Positions 35,801-49,800 of a DNA stretch of 64,000 nt are shown in pieces. This stretch comes from Varroa destructor (lineage: Eukaryota > Arthropoda > Arachnida > Mesostigmata > Varroidae), in NCBI RefSeq assembly GCF_002443255.2, contig NW_019211457.1, positions 39,345,126 to 39,409,125 on the forward strand, written 5' to 3'. The number at the start of each line of letters is the position of its first letter. Position 1 is the first letter of the stretch. Both the position numbers and the translations under genes were made by a program. The notes beneath the pieces were generated by a model that saw only the letters and a list, made by a program, of their open reading frames with translations, searched no databases and was not told the origin of the DNA.

Positions 35801-38800
35801 GCTGGCCATCTTCTAGGTAACCGGCTGATGGGTCAGCTTGTAGTCGAAGGCAGGCTTCAGTAGTGGTGAAGGTACCAGCGTCGTGGTGATTTTATGGACG
35901 ACCGAAGTCCTACAGGTTCAAACAGATTGCAGGGCGACAACCAGGCAGGCAACTGGACGCAGGCACGCCTGGTCGACCTTATTCTATCGTAGCGGACCGA
36001 CGATCAGCGTTGTTGCTGGCTGATTTCGACACGAAGCACTAAGCAAAGAAGCTGGATGCCTTTTGGAGATCATGCAAAGGATGATTGGCGCTGCTCACCA
36101 CCCAGTACCTGCGACTGTTTACTTCAGACGGTGTTTGCGTTAAAGCATCAGAGGTGTGAGTCGTTTTGGTTCTTAGATTAGGGTAGTAAGTCGGGCAGTA
36201 AGCTGCTGGCCAGCAATTAACATCCTGCCATTTTTTCTTTTAATCAATAAACATCGAATGTTTCGTCCAGCCTTTCAATACTATACATGGTGCTGCCGCC
36301 GGCGCCTCATCGCAGTGGATGGTTGGACTCGTATTCGGAAGTTAATTAAAGGGCTAGAGACTCTAAATAGGGTAGCTGACACATTACATTACGTATTGCA
36401 GTACCTTTTCCATCGAAACCCTTCTGGATAACAGCGCGAGAAAGAAAACACTTTGAGATGATACGAAATGTCGTATGATCATACCATATAAGCTACGCGA
36501 TCAATCAATTAATCATGAATATCTTATGGCATTAGTAGCAGCAGAGCCTGTTTCGAACTTCTTGGTCACCTGTCAGCCAGACAGCCGGCCACTCACGGAA
36601 TGATTTACTAGACACTGTGTAGCAGGCGGTTATTATATCTAGATCTAAACTGCATTATTCATTGCATACAGAAAGTGCCACCGTATCATAAACATATATC
36701 ACTATAGTTTATATGGATGGTGTTCACGCACGAAAGTAACCCAAACACATTGGCCTGTGTCTCACCGATAGCGAGTTAGGTACCGTCGTAGTAGATAGTG
36801 TGCCCCCTAATAGAATATGGGCAAGGGCGTGATAGCGTGGATGGCCTCCTGTGTATTGTGTTGCATATGGGAATTTCGTGCTAAAACATCTATCGCTAAT
36901 ACATTCACGTTGCAGGTAACACTGCTAGCGCAGCAGCGGCAGTGTAAAATCATTGTCACACAAAACCCCCATTCTGCTCCTGTTGTCGTCTCGATTGCCG
37001 CCTACGAGGGCAAAAAGAGCCGATTGAAGCATTCAACGTTGCCAGCAATGGCCGTTTTTCTTTCACGGCCCACAGACGCTCCAATTAGCTAGTCATTAAA
37101 AGCGCGAGGAAGGGCCGGTCGAGAATCGGACGAAATGAGTCCGACTACAAAAACCACTCCTGGCGCTCAGCCACTCGGTTGCGGGGAAGGGGGATGCAAT
37201 GCAGCAGCTGCTCCTTCCGAGCCTAAACGACGCACCGCTGCGGCCAAAACGCAACGCATCATATAGGTCAAAGCACTGCTGTTGCCGCTTACCGAGCGCC
37301 GCTGGTGTTACTGCAGCATAAGCGCACCGTCTGCCTTCCATTGTATCATTGGTAATGGTGGTGCCTGCATCTGGGAAACAAAGTGGAGTAAAGGACGAGC
37401 ATGACCTGGTAACAGTGGCAGGACTAACAGGGCACGGGTAGGAATTCTATATCGCGACGACCATGACGATTTGGCAATGAGACAACTCGTGATAGTATGG
37501 TTCCCTTAGCCATCCCATAGAAGAACGAAACAGGTGGATTTCGATGATAAAAAGAAGAACTGATCTAATTTGAACAGCAATGCCACTTAATTTGCTGACT
37601 GTTACCCTTGAGGTAACACATGCGTCTACCCACAATTCTTTCTCTGCCCTCATCTTTCACCCGGGTTGCGGAAATCATGGCGGGCGGGCGGGTGAACAAG
37701 GGAAAAATCGAGGGATACGTGTGAGAACGTAAGTAAGGGCTAGAGCGGAGTTAGAGAGTAGGGGGTCGTGTGTGGAAACGACTAGCGCCGTTGACCCAGG
37801 CCCTGAGAATCATCGAAGGCCACCAGGCGAATTAACCTCCGAGGGTTTGGTGCCATGAGCCAGTGAGGGAGCCTCGTACCGCATCGGCACCGCTGAGGCA
37901 GTGGGTCTTATCACTTTTTATGCGTGCAATGACGGCGCCAATGGTAGCGGCCCGCAAAACAGAGCAGAAGCTTGCGGGAAGGTTTTGTGAGTCTCGACTC
38001 GAAAACAGAAAAAGAACGCTCTCACACGACCATTTTTCAACCGCTTTCTTCTTTTCCCCTTCTCTCACTGTTGCTCGTCTATTACATGTGTTCTCCGATC
38101 CAATCAGGTGTACTCCATGTAGACAGGTACTGCGAATTAGGTGCAGCATGTCCTTATCGCGAATGACATTAATAAGTCATGTCCAATAGAAAAAAATTAC
38201 ACAACCTGATGTCGTGTGCTATTATGTTCAAAGAAATATTTTTACATTAAGGATAAGAGAAAAACATATGAAAGTATTCGTTGAGCGTTTGGAGAACATC
38301 ATTTATGGGTCTATAACAAACTGATCCTTTTTTTAAAAAAGATACTTCGTAGCGTTTCAATGAATCGAATGTAAAGCAAGCCCTACTTCGTCTTATCTCA
38401 ATCTCTTTTGTTTTTTTTATTTATATATTTAGCGAATCGGTTCAGGTGGTATTTGTCATCATTGGCACAATCAAACACGTCTATAATTTAAAGACCGTTG
38501 GGAATTCGTACATTGGTAGTTTGTCGTGGTATCCTTCGACTGTCTGTTACAAGTTTTTTCGACGTCCTTCACAAGCGACATACGAAAAAGGCCTGTCGGC
38601 CATATCACGACAACAACTAATAAGCAGTTTTAGTTGCTGCGGTCTCTGTCGTTGTGGCTTCAACGGTTGATGACGACTGGCTTCTCTCGCGCAACTACAA
38701 TGGTCTTCAAGCATTGCCCCCTCCCTTAATGTAGTCGCCCCCTACCGCCGCACCGACTACCGCGTAGGTTACCGGTGCCGAAGAAGTACATCAGATGAAG

Positions 38801-40107
38801 CCGAGGAAGCAGACAACAACGGTCACATAATTGAATCAGGACATTCAGCATCTCTTCCGCCTCCTTTGCGGTATCTCCGTCTGTGGCGGCGGAGTAGCTG
38901 TCTACAGGCCTAGCTAGTGAACATGAAGGGAAGAGCCACTGTTCATAAGAACGATGTACGAGCGAACAAGCGGACTAACTAACACGAACGCAATCCGCGT
39001 TCAATATCGTTCAATTGCCGAAGAGAAGAGAGACAAAGCGAGGACAACCCCACTACTCAACATAGGGCAATCGAAGATATACCTATCCTAGTTGCCGTTT
39101 TCAAGATCAACTGAAGTTCATTAAACTATCCTTTTTGATTGGTGTGGACCCAGCAGGAATGTATATCTATTCATGCTATGAGAGCCGTGTGCAGTTATCA
39201 TTGAGATGACGGTCATTGCCCATCGCAAGAAGCAGCTCCCTTAAGCTCCCATAGACTTGCCGGCGTCTGCGAGCGGCGTTAGCGAGCCGCCACTGGTTAT
39301 TTGAAAGATTGTTTTGATGTAGAGACAACAATCTTTTTTCTATATCAGCATTTATGGGTTACTATTATCTCAGCAATCCTGTAACCATTATAGCGCAACA
39401 GAGCTAGACAAAGGTATAATTATACAGTCTGGTAAACTGCCGTAGCTAGCTAGAAATCGTAGCATGGTGTGATTCACAGTAATCTATTAGTGCTTACAGA
39501 TAGTTAGTTATAAAAATAAATAGATTTTTTAGGTAATTAGGCTTAATCGTGATATTCAATATAGGAGTAAATTTTATTTTAAAAGCATGTATAGTCAGGC
39601 GCTTGTATGCACTTTTGCCTCCCCTCTCCTTTCGTAGAGTTTTCTTTTTTCCTTCCTGGTTGGCCGTGGATTTCCTGTGAGTATTTCAGTGTGTAGTACA
39701 GTTAATTAATAACATTCAAGGTAGACTTTTGCCAAACAAGAAACAACTATATGTATGCTTCGAGTGGAATGTATAAATGTGAGGAGCGATTTGGGGTCAG
39801 GGATGGGCTTAAGTCGTGTCTTTCGCTCTTTTGCGGCATTGCGGATAGAAATATGAAAGTTGTGTGGGGCACAGTGTGCTATCATAGCTAGACCGACCCA
39901 GATCACTTCACAGGTATCGTAAGCCCCTTTTCGGGACAGCAGCAGCAGTGAATAGTCGGAAACTAAGACATGGTGGCCAGGCGTTAAACGACAGCACCTG
40001 ACGTATAGGACCGCCGAGTATTCAAGAAGGATTCGAGGCTCGTACCGCTGGCTGGCATAATTATTGCCAACCACAATGCACAACTGAAATGGACCTTTCT
40101 AGAGTCC
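32891..40107. other. AT/GC mosaic intergenic or intronic DNA, no gene recognised
   Basis: 34600-35000, 36330-36720, 38160-38450 and 39310-39750 are AT-rich. 33500-34130, 35000-36060, 37100-37430 and 38700-38960 are richer in GC. A (CGGG)3 run lies at 37681-37692. Frames of up to about 152 codons (35280-35738, minus) have no recognisable motif and are contested by frames on the other strand. The minus-strand frame at 33628-33924 looks fairly protein-like in composition but matches nothing I know. Confidence 0.55.
39304..39336. repeat. Inverted repeat, 10-bp arms, 13-base loop
   Basis: Arms aaagattgtt (39304-39313) and aacaatcttt (39327-39336) pair perfectly. It is AT-rich and lies in an AT-rich region, so it is less surprising than a GC-rich stem would be. 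Confidence 0.8.
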
Positions 40108-40108
40108 A

Positions 40109-40150
40109 TGTGTGTGTGTGTGTGTGTGTGTCAGTTTGTGTGTGTTTGTG
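40109..40150. repeat. (TG)11 microsatellite with degenerate extension
   Basis: Eleven perfect TG units (40109-40130), then an interrupted TG-rich tail to about 40150. The Cys-Val run in a plus-strand frame is a translation of it. Confidence 0.95.
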
Positions 40151-40187
40151 CCAGTAGACTGAACAGCCAAAGACGATCTGTCCAACC

Positions 40188-41112
40188 TTATAACTTAACA
40201 GGCTCAGGCCAGGGTAAACGAAGCAGACAAGACCGTTTCTTGGGGGTAGCAGAATGCCTTATATTTCCTCGCGCGACGACTGCTTGCTTCAGGATGAATG
40301 CAACAAACGCAATTACCTTGAGGCATCCGTTCACATTAGGATCCAACAACGGAGAGCTGGGCAAGGGCCTACCGGTCAGCGACAGAACGCGAGAGGAGGG
40401 TAGATTCAAGATAGAGAGAGAGAGAGATGCGTAGGAGAGGTCGCGTGAAATGGTGGGCATGGGCTTACTCTTCCTGCCCCGATGGAAACAGACGGGGCAA
40501 TGCGATGGCAGCCAACGAAGCGAAGGTGTCGCTAGGCCAAGTTTCCAGTTATGCCTCCTGCTGGTATTCCCTCTTCCTGTGTGATAGTAAAAGCTGGCTC
40601 GTCTGGACCCGACTCCTGCGGGTTCTCTGGAACTGAACTCGAAGAGTACCACTTGCTGGTTTGCCTTGCTGCCTGCGGTTTCTGCCGTGCCTGCCACGAA
40701 AGATGGCAGGAGATTTATGCTGAAAAGAAACCGCTGAGACACTTATGTAGCCCAGACCAACAAACGAGCCACAGACAGAAAGACGAACGAGAGGGACGGA
40801 GGCTTGAAGGCTCCAAGGCCCGCAGCTCGATGTTACGCTCACGATTTCTGTCTGCATTGCCCGCTCAACTTCGTCTAAGTGTGTATAGGGGTATACACTG
40901 TGGTTATATTCGATAGAGGACAACCTGGCGAAAGCAGAGGACGCCGAAACCAGCAGGATAACGGCTGGACAAGTAGACGATGAATTTGTACCGGCATGGA
41001 CGCGGACAGAACCAGTAACGCTGGGTTGGCCGGTCGCTATTGCATCATATATCTCCGCCGGTCGCCATACGGAACAGTGTCGTTGAAGTATAGAATGGGT
41101 AGCTGCCGGCAA
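40188..41112 (-). other. Stop-poor block with overlapping minus-strand open frames, coding status unclear
   Basis: Two overlapping minus-strand frames (40188-40742, 184 codons, and 40549-41112, 187 codons) lie in one GC-rich block, with a 121-codon plus-strand frame opposite (40551-40916). The distal minus frame opens with TTG, not ATG. Neither peptide shows a domain, signal peptide or repeat that I recognise. Openness in several frames at once points to composition more than to selection. A gene with exons in both frames cannot be excluded. Confidence 0.2.
40413..40426. repeat. (AG)7 microsatellite
   Basis: Seven perfect AG units inside the stop-poor block. Confidence 0.9.
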
Positions 41113-43400
41113 TTGCTTGACTAAGAGCAGTCATGGTGGCTTAGTTTTCTATTGTATTGCAAGCGCAGCTCGGCGCAGAAGAGCGCCGTGGACAATCAAT
41201 ATCATGTAAAAATAATTTCTATCATAAAGTCAGTGACGTATCTGCTTTTATTTTGATTGTTATTGAAACTAATGGAACTACCTAACTGTATCTCAGTAGT
41301 TATTACTAAGGTGTTATTTCAGTCATACATGAGCTTCTTTTTTAAATGCATTATCCATTATATATTGGCTCATTAACCGGCGTCGCTGGAGACAAAGATT
41401 TCTTCAGTCTTTCTCTTCTCAATATCTTTAGTTCTTCACAACATTTTTCATCACTAGCTTAGTAAATGATAGCAACCAGTAGTCAGACTCGTGTTTAAGA
41501 GTAAGTCCAATTAATTTAGTAACTATGTTATTACCGGAACAGTTAATTCATCGTAAATTCCTTGGAAATATCTCGTCACATGTTTCAGCATGTTGTCTCT
41601 ATTTATTTGTCCAGAGTTATTATTTAGTTAATTTTCATCAGTATCATTTTTACTGCAAAATGACGACAAAACGAGTCTGGGTAGCCTATTCGCTTTGGTC
41701 AGCGACAATGGTCCTGATATTTGAATAGATGGGCACGTAGCTAATCACAGATACATGTAACATATCTGGGAAAATGCATACAAGGCGCAGCACATACGGT
41801 GCTGGGACAGTGCACGTTTTACAAGATATGAAAGTATTTCTGTATCATGCATGTATGTATAAACTTTCAATATGATTCCACTGGCCTAGCTAGCTAGCTG
41901 GATTACTCTAAGTGGCAAACGCCGATTAAACAGTGGAAAGAAAAAGTCGAGTAAGTTTGGTTGCATCAAAAGCTGTTGGTTCGGCCCGACTAACCTTCTT
42001 TTGCATTCCTCCTAGTGCGAGCGTAGTCGCAATAGCTAGCGAGCGGCGGCCTCGCTTGGCAGCGCTTTCCACCGCTGGCGATCCCATCAGCTTCAAAACT
42101 TCACAACCCCCAGCCTCCGTTTCCCCCTTGTTGGCACGTCGTCTGTAGCGTCGAAGCGGAGAGGCGCTGCTTGACTAGGTCTGACGAAGAAGAGTTCAGA
42201 GGAGAGAGCACTCCTGCTGCTTTGCGTTCTCGACTACTACCGCTGCCAAGGATTGAGGGAGGTCATAGAGCGTGGTGTGGGACGGGCCGACGACGAAGGC
42301 ATTCTTCATCATCGTCGGTTCCGCTACTCACACATAACGAACGAAAACACGGCCGTCCACCCGCGGCCATACACACCACCAGGCATACACTCATACACAG
42401 CCGAACCCAAAGCGCCCCCACGCTAGTCGGCTAGCCCAAGCAATCAATAGAAAAATAGGGGCAATTTTAGATCTGGAATGAGTGAGGACCAATAGTTCAG
42501 GCGAGTCCGGGTAGCACATACCGTCGATCTCATAGTTAAGTATGGAAGAATTGCTGAACCTTGCCCTATTTGCTTGGATTAGCAAAGTCAACAGTTTATA
42601 CCACTTAGGCGAGATTATCGTTTTTCTGAAGAACTGAAAATTATTTTAATCATTCGGGAGAATTTTTCCTGGTTAAATAACTTTATCAACGCAAAATGAT
42701 TGTGTTGTATAGAGACAGAATAGATCACATATTCTGCATGGCATTAACCGTCTACGACGACCGTCAGCCGTTTTAATGAACCCTGAACCGCGCTGTAATT
42801 GGCCTTCAGCGGAAGCATCAGCACTAGGAGGGCGCGATTCTTTTAAGTTGACAAAAAATTCAAAATACACCGGCTTGCTTACCAGGCAGTCAGGCTGGGC
42901 AATCGTGAACCCCCACATATTCTTACTTTAAAGATATAGCTTAATTGTCGTAATCAAATCACCACCCTACCAGTATAAAAACTATAGCTAGGTCTCGACG
43001 CTGAGAAGCTTCATCTTTAGTGAAGAGCTTATAAACAATATCTGTCTAGCAGCCACGTTAAGTAGTGCACACAGGATTCAACTCATCAGCAACTGCCGTT
43101 ACTTCTTATAATATAAGTTGAATGTTTGCGCGTGGAATCGTCATTGCCCTCGATTTGCTAATTGCGAAAATGAATCGAATCACACTTTTCGAGAACTAAT
43201 GGGCTCCCGTATGTCTGAAGCGCGCAAGCAATGCTAGAGAAAGCAAGTCAGCTCGTAGGCACCAATAAATGGAAATGTTTGACAAGCCTTGAATACCGCA
43301 ACCATTGATGGTCCTGAATCCCCTTATGGCAAGAGCGACGCAATGGGTCGATGAAGCGATAAGGACTTCGATGTGGATTCAAAGGGGTTGAGTTCGCCAA

Positions 43401-43414
43401 AGAGAGGCCTCTCT
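43401..43414. repeat. 14-bp perfect palindrome
   Basis: agagaggcctctct is its own reverse complement. It is short enough to be chance in 64 kb. Confidence 0.8.
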
Positions 43415-45691
43415 GTTTGCAGGAAGCTCATCGAACGTGCGATGCGCCTCACAAATAGGAACCCACACGCACTCAAAAATACCCAGAGGCATCATTGAAC
43501 TCTGGTCTCTCCCGATGCTTCGTTTCGACAAGGTTACTGGCTCTTCATTCTTCAAAAGTCAAGTCCTCACCCCTCGTGGCTTTCTTTGCTTCGATCGGCT
43601 CCAATACCCCTTCCGTGCATGCCGGCTAGTAGTCTTACGCTCTCTCTCACCTTATGTGTACCTGTATACACGAGACGCGTGTAGGGCGAGCTTACCAGCG
43701 ACGACGACCGCTGATACGACTACGATCCAACTACTAACGCGACGATGCAAACGGCGTCGTCTAACCGTTCAAGAAACCGACACGGACAGACAGAGTTTGC
43801 TAGAGACCGCGCTGTCTGTCAAGCTGCCTTGCTGCATGCCGCATTGTCACTTGTTTCGGACGCTTGGCAACCTCAAGGCGACCTCATGAATAAATTTTGC
43901 TTTTATCGTGTCATTCGCTCCGGCTTTCGCTCTATCTTGCTATTTCTTTCTCACTTATCCTGCCCATGGCTTTCCCGCCGGTGGCAGTTCTTGCTCTGTG
44001 CCTCCCCTTCTTTCGTATCTTACGGCTTCCTCACACGTCGCCCCGTTTCCCGTCCGGTGGTCGCCCTTATCCTCGCCCCCATCCTCGCTCTCGTCGTGCC
44101 CCGCAAGTCGGTGTGCGTCTGTGGCCCTGTATGTGGGAGGCTGCTCGCCACTGCCGCCGTCGTCTGAGTGAGGCGTAATGATTCGACTTTCTTCATTTTA
44201 TATCTCACCCGTCGACTCCCCATTCCGTCGGTCGCTTGCTGGTTGCCAGCCTCTTTGCTACCACGGTGGCATGCTGGTGCCGCTGCTGCCGATGGTACTG
44301 CAGACTGGCTCAAGCTTCGGTCCACACACTTTTAGAGGCTTTAAGCTTCTTCTTCTTCTTATTTTTCTATGGGCTGCTTCCTATGTGGTTGCTGTTACTC
44401 CAGCCAGGGCTATGCGCACCGGTACTACCATCGAGATGAGAGCGCCGCGACGATGCCGTTGACGAAGATAGGGAAAGCAGTCGCACCATTAACACCCTCA
44501 GAGAATCCACAACCCCACTGGCAGCACTGCACTACTGGCACACGAATGCAACTGCCGCTACTGCGGCTACCCAACTGTCGTTTCTCGTTGACAATTGCGC
44601 CGGCGGTGGCGTCTCTGAACACGATCTCAGTGCTCATGAGTAGAACTATATGGTGTCTCGGTCGGTGCTCAGTAGACGCCTATGTGGCTGTGCTGTTCGT
44701 CGTCTGCTGCGTATCTTTGCGTTGAGCACCAAGTGCACTGGCATAACCACCATCGGGAACAGGCAACCAAGACGATTATAGCAATGAAGCAGACTTTGGA
44801 GGCCGGTTTCGGAAGCAACCGTAGCAAGAAAGGCAGCAATGATGGTTGTGATATGTCGATACTAGGCTGGTACTGCTGACGCTGCCTCCGTTGTGAACGC
44901 TGAGTGCTGTTACGAGTTTACCGACAACGACCGGGTGACGCGCTGCGCACATTGGGATGAGCACGGTCTAGGCGCCGTTGCGCACTCTCTCACTCTTTCT
45001 GTTTTTCGCTCGCTGGGGACAGACAGACGCACACAATCAAAATAGCACATTTGCATCTGCGCCAAGTCCTTTTTCGAGCCCTTGTTCAGCCGAAGTCTCC
45101 TTCTTGTCCTTTGCTCCGACTAACATTCCCTTTACCCGCGTCCCGTTTCGTGGGCTCCCCGGAGGCTGTGTCGTGTTTAAGGTACTAATGCATTTCAATG
45201 TAGTGGATTACGGTCGGACAGGGGAGACCGAACGGTTGGAACAGACCGACGATGCGCGGCGGATACGAAAGACCCCTTTCGCCTTTCGCGTAGTTATCTG
45301 CGGCTCCATCGGCGTATGGCTGCTTATTGCTGTAGCAAACTTTTGCAAAACTGGTTCGCTTACTTGCAGACTGACGCCTGTAGGGGTGGCCGGCTACTAA
45401 TGGGGCTGAAAACATGTTTCTCATCACACGTTCTTGAAGAAGCGTTTGCCAGTCGCAGGCGACAACGAGCAGCTCCCCTACATTTGCGGCCCCGGCAAGT
45501 TCGTACACTTTCTTGAACCGTTAGAGTTTGTTTTCAATGGTTGGTTTTTTTTAAACGATTTCTTAGATCATTTGAAAAGCTGTTCCACATACGCTGCCTA
45601 GGTATGCTTTTGATAAAGCCTCGGAAGGACAAAGGAAATGCGAGGAAAAGACGTACGCGTTTATGGCTAGCGCAGTTAATTGTTAGTTTAT

Positions 45692-45709
45692 TAATGCAGT
45701 ACTGCATTA
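45692..45709. repeat. 18-bp perfect palindrome
   Basis: taatgcagtactgcatta is its own reverse complement. Its size would suit a binding site for a dimeric protein, but no promoter or gene is evident beside it. Confidence 0.85.
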
Positions 45710-46809
45710 GTACCGAGACAATGCGCATATCGTACTATGACGAAAACGACCTGCCAGCATGCAGGAGAGAAAATGTGCCGTCGCTTTATTTCCTCCCTCC
45801 GCTTCTCTAAGAAAGCCGCTATCTTGTGCCAAGGCGATGCCCCTGTAGTCGCTGTCCGATCACATGCTGATCCGCGTTGCCGGCAGTGCTTGGACGAGCA
45901 AGCGACAAGCTAGCAGAATAAGGGTGTGATAGCTCACATAAGCAAGCATAGCGCACAGCTTCTTGTCTTACAGAATCAAACCTGGCGAACGTCGAACACT
46001 AGCTGCGAACGCTACCGATACCAATCCATATGGCAACACCCCCTAACAAGGAGTCTTTTCCTTTTTCTCTCTTACAGAAAAAGGAGCTACACGAACCGCA
46101 TGCAGCTGCTACGCGAAAAAAGGTAAGCAGCTATATTCCTCCCAGGACCTTATCATAATGTATATTGTTATCTGTACAGAATCACCGGAAGCTGCAGACA
46201 TCCTCTTTGCTCTCCTTTTCCTTGGGCAAAAGGAATAAGAAAAAGAAGACATTTGTGCTGCTGCTGCCGCTAGCGGCCATAGTATTCCGCAGTCTTCTTC
46301 CGCAAATCCTCTTTACAAGAAAGATCGCAGCAGCCGACCTGAAGAAAGAGCTGTGGTCCTCAATACAGCCAAGCCACGGCCAGCAGCTCACCATCAGTAC
46401 ACTGCGTTAGCCTCATGACGGGCAGCAGTTTCTGCTCCTTTTTGTTGGTACTAGAGGGGAGCAAGGCGAGGGATTGTGGTCGACGGGGGAAAAGAATCAT
46501 ACTGTGTATCTGTTTGCACCTCGCCTAGCTCGTCGGCCCTTTATCCCTTCCACCCGCTCTTCAAGCCCCTTTTGTCCCGTTTGGTTGTCCGGTTCCGACC
46601 AATACGCACTGCCTGTCTGTCGGTTTCCCACTGGCTCCCAATGGCCCTAGCCCCCAGCACAACGTGACGGCAGCGGCGGTAGTGGCTGTACAAGCAGAAA
46701 GGGCAACAGCCAGCTAGAGCGTAGCTAGCGACCGCTGGCCTGAACCATGATACTACCGTACTTATAAAACCACCGGAACTTACACTATTCTTTTCCTCTT
46801 GCTCATCTA

Positions 46810-46845
46810 CAACTCTGGCTTCATTCTCAACTCCGGCTTCATGCG
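46810..46845. repeat. 18-bp tandem duplication
   Basis: Two adjacent copies of CAACTCYGGCTTCAT plus three diverged bases (46810-46827 and 46828-46845). In one plus frame it reads as a duplicated Asn-Ser-Gly-Phe, but the surrounding frame is short and has no start codon. Confidence 0.8.
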
Positions 46846-49800
46846 GCTGAAGCCATCCTGTGTCCTACTTCGTGTCGCTAATTCACTACGGAACCGCATG
46901 GGACCTGTGGCATGATAGCGATAGTCGTTGATGTATGTTTCTCCTGCGAAAATAAGGTGATCTCAGTCCGGTGCAGGAAAAATAACTAGGAAACAAAACG
47001 CGTAGATATCTATAAACCATATTTGGTATTGCTAAAAAGCTTTTACATGTCCTTATACGAGATGTGTTCGACTACACCAGCGATACGCATTGTATGTGGC
47101 TAACAATTGAATTTGATTTCTTCTTGTCTTAAAAATGGCCGAACAGTGACATCAAATAGAAGATCTGTACCGTTCCACTAAGTAACGACAGCCACTATTA
47201 CCACTTGAATTGTTAGTACTAGCTGTCGCACCCTCTGTAGCAGAAGCAACGTTTAGAACTCATTTTACAGCATCGACTGTCAAGCTTTATGGATACGGGC
47301 GTGCGTATTTATCTAAAAAGATCCGCCGCCGATATTGCTACTATTTGTAGCGTGTACTATTCGGTAGTTGGAATAGATGTGCCTGCCTGTCCGTACTGTT
47401 CCATCGTTATCCCCGCCTCCTTCGTAAGGCGTCTTTCCATACGCGAAAGAGGTTGGTGTGCCACCACAGCAGCAGCGGTGTTCCCGCCTTGATAGTGAAA
47501 AAGTTCGCCGTGCTCTTCTTGTCCCGTTACGTGTCTGGTACGGGGGCTCTCCACGACTCTTGCCCACCCGCTATCTTCTAGACGCTACAACCCGTACCGT
47601 CGTGTGTATGTTATGGGGGTCATGAAACAGGACTTTGGCAATGACAGCGGTCTCGGCGGCGGGAGCCATGGCGTAGTCGTCGAACCATCCAATTCGTAAT
47701 TTGAGGTTGCTTGCTGCTCTGCGGTACACGCCAGTGATGGGCAAGTGGCCGCGAACGGTGTCGGTTGTGCCGTAGCTGCATCGTCGTGTGTTGAAGGAGC
47801 GTCTCTCCAAGAGTTGAAGAATAGATTCCGCCGAGCGGAACTGCACTCTCTGCGCTGCTGCTGCGACAACAACAACGACAACCACCACAACTATTATATT
47901 TGGTGGTGAAACTCTTCGGCGGTAACGGTAGTAGCGACTGCGGCAGCGGGCGGTCGGTCGGTTTAAAGGCGAACAGCCGGCCAGGGAATGTCTGCTCGCC
48001 TGCTTACTGACTAGCGCTTGCTCGTGCTATTGGTACGAGTGCAACTCTTGTTCGCGCGAGAACGCCGGGTCGTGTCGGTGGGCAAAGAAGAACAGTCTTC
48101 TTTGATTTGTTCGTCACTCCCGTTTTACTGCTTCTACTAACCGACTGCCTGGCCGACCCTTATTCTCCTTTCTTTAAGTCGTCCCTGACGCTCCCGCTTC
48201 TTCTTTTTCTTGTCAAAGTTCGCATTGTCCCCTTCCACTACGACTGGTTACAGGCGAGCCCACCGTTGCCGCTTGTCGACCCTATTTTCCGCCGCCCGTA
48301 CGGCACGTCCTGTCATGTGTAACCCTTTTGTCAGGCATGTCGTTGTAGCACTACGAGATGCCGCACTGCTTCTTTTAGTCAACGACTCTACTGCTGTAGG
48401 CACCGGCACCACCAGCATTGGCACCAGCATCACTAAAGCACCACGGCGTTGGCGCACACACAAAGTCAATCCCAACTTCGTCTGACAAGAACCATAACCA
48501 GCCACGGAGGGCCGCCTGCGTCTTTTTTCCGGGATGCATCTATACTTTGTTTCGTATGAGAGCTTCGAAGCGGGCTTTTAAACAAGACTATTGTGTATGG
48601 TAAAGTTATATATAGTAATATCAAGTTACGGGATTTCGATGGAAATATTCGTAGCCGATGTTCCTCCGAGTGAATAGCGACTACGGTTAACAATTTCTTT
48701 CTTACTGAACCTATAGATTAGTTTAGTTTTAACCCAAACGCTAATTTTCATTTCGTATGGAGAGTAAGAAATATCCTTGTTTCATATCGTAGTGTCCCCT
48801 ATGCCACTGATTCTCAGTTGTCTCCAACTCACTTCAACGCTAATACATACACGCTAACAGGCGCCGGTCCATTGTAGAGTGAACTGCAGGGCTTCTCGAA
48901 GACCTGCGTCCAGCTGCGCCTGTTGGATCGAGAATTTACCTTGAATTGGCGTTGCAAATAGCTCGCCGCTTGACAGCACTAGTGGAAGACTCGGAAACGA
49001 GAGGGGGTGTCTTCAGGCCTTGAGGAGTTCGGGTGGTCCTCTGACGCCAACCAGAGACTCCGTCTATCCCCAAGTGATTCCCATAGGCCCTGTGGGCAGC
49101 TGTGCCAGCTTCGAGCACTGATGTAGGAAGGTACGCAAAGCCAACGCCGACGAGAACGAAACGCCCCATTTCAGCACACACAACATAGAGCACCGAGCTT
49201 TTCAGTTAGCAAGGTACGTAGCGAAGACTGTAGACCCAACATGACCAGCCCAGCGTTGGCCCTGGTGGTCTGTCAGTCGGTCTGGCTGTATGGCTGCTTC
49301 AAGCGCCTTCCTCGCTTTTCTCTTCTACGGCCCGCTTTCTGCCTTCGTTCAGTTGTGTCCCCGGGGACGCCCTATTTCGTCCCAAACACGAGCATGACCA
49401 ACCTGGTCCACGACCAGCCGATGTAGATCCAACCAACTCGCCAGTTTGGCTTCGCTTAGGCTACTACATTTGCTTGGCCTGTCCTGTCGATGTCCCTGCT
49501 TGCTCGTCCTGCGCTTCTCGTCCGTTTCTACCTTTCCTCCGTCCCCGGCCATTCGTAAAGACGAAAGGGAAAGGTGGCCAAAAGGAGACAACAGTTGGCC
49601 GCTAGGCAAGCAGACGGTCAGGTCCGGCCGATAGAGTAAAATCAGACAGCGACGACCGGAAGTGAGGAGGCCAGCGAAGAATGTTCGGTTGACGTGCCCG
49701 CATATTACCAACCCATAGTCGCCAACTGGTCAAATGTCCGCAAGCAGCGGAACCCAAGGAAACGGGTACACCAGGAAAGCAAACGCCAAGGAGGTGGCGA

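Noticed and set aside
43897..44178. Three overlapping plus-strand open frames, one hydrophobic and membrane-like
   Set aside because: The tract is strongly pyrimidine-rich on the plus strand, so stop codons are rare in all three frames and the translations are Leu/Pro/Ser-rich by composition alone.
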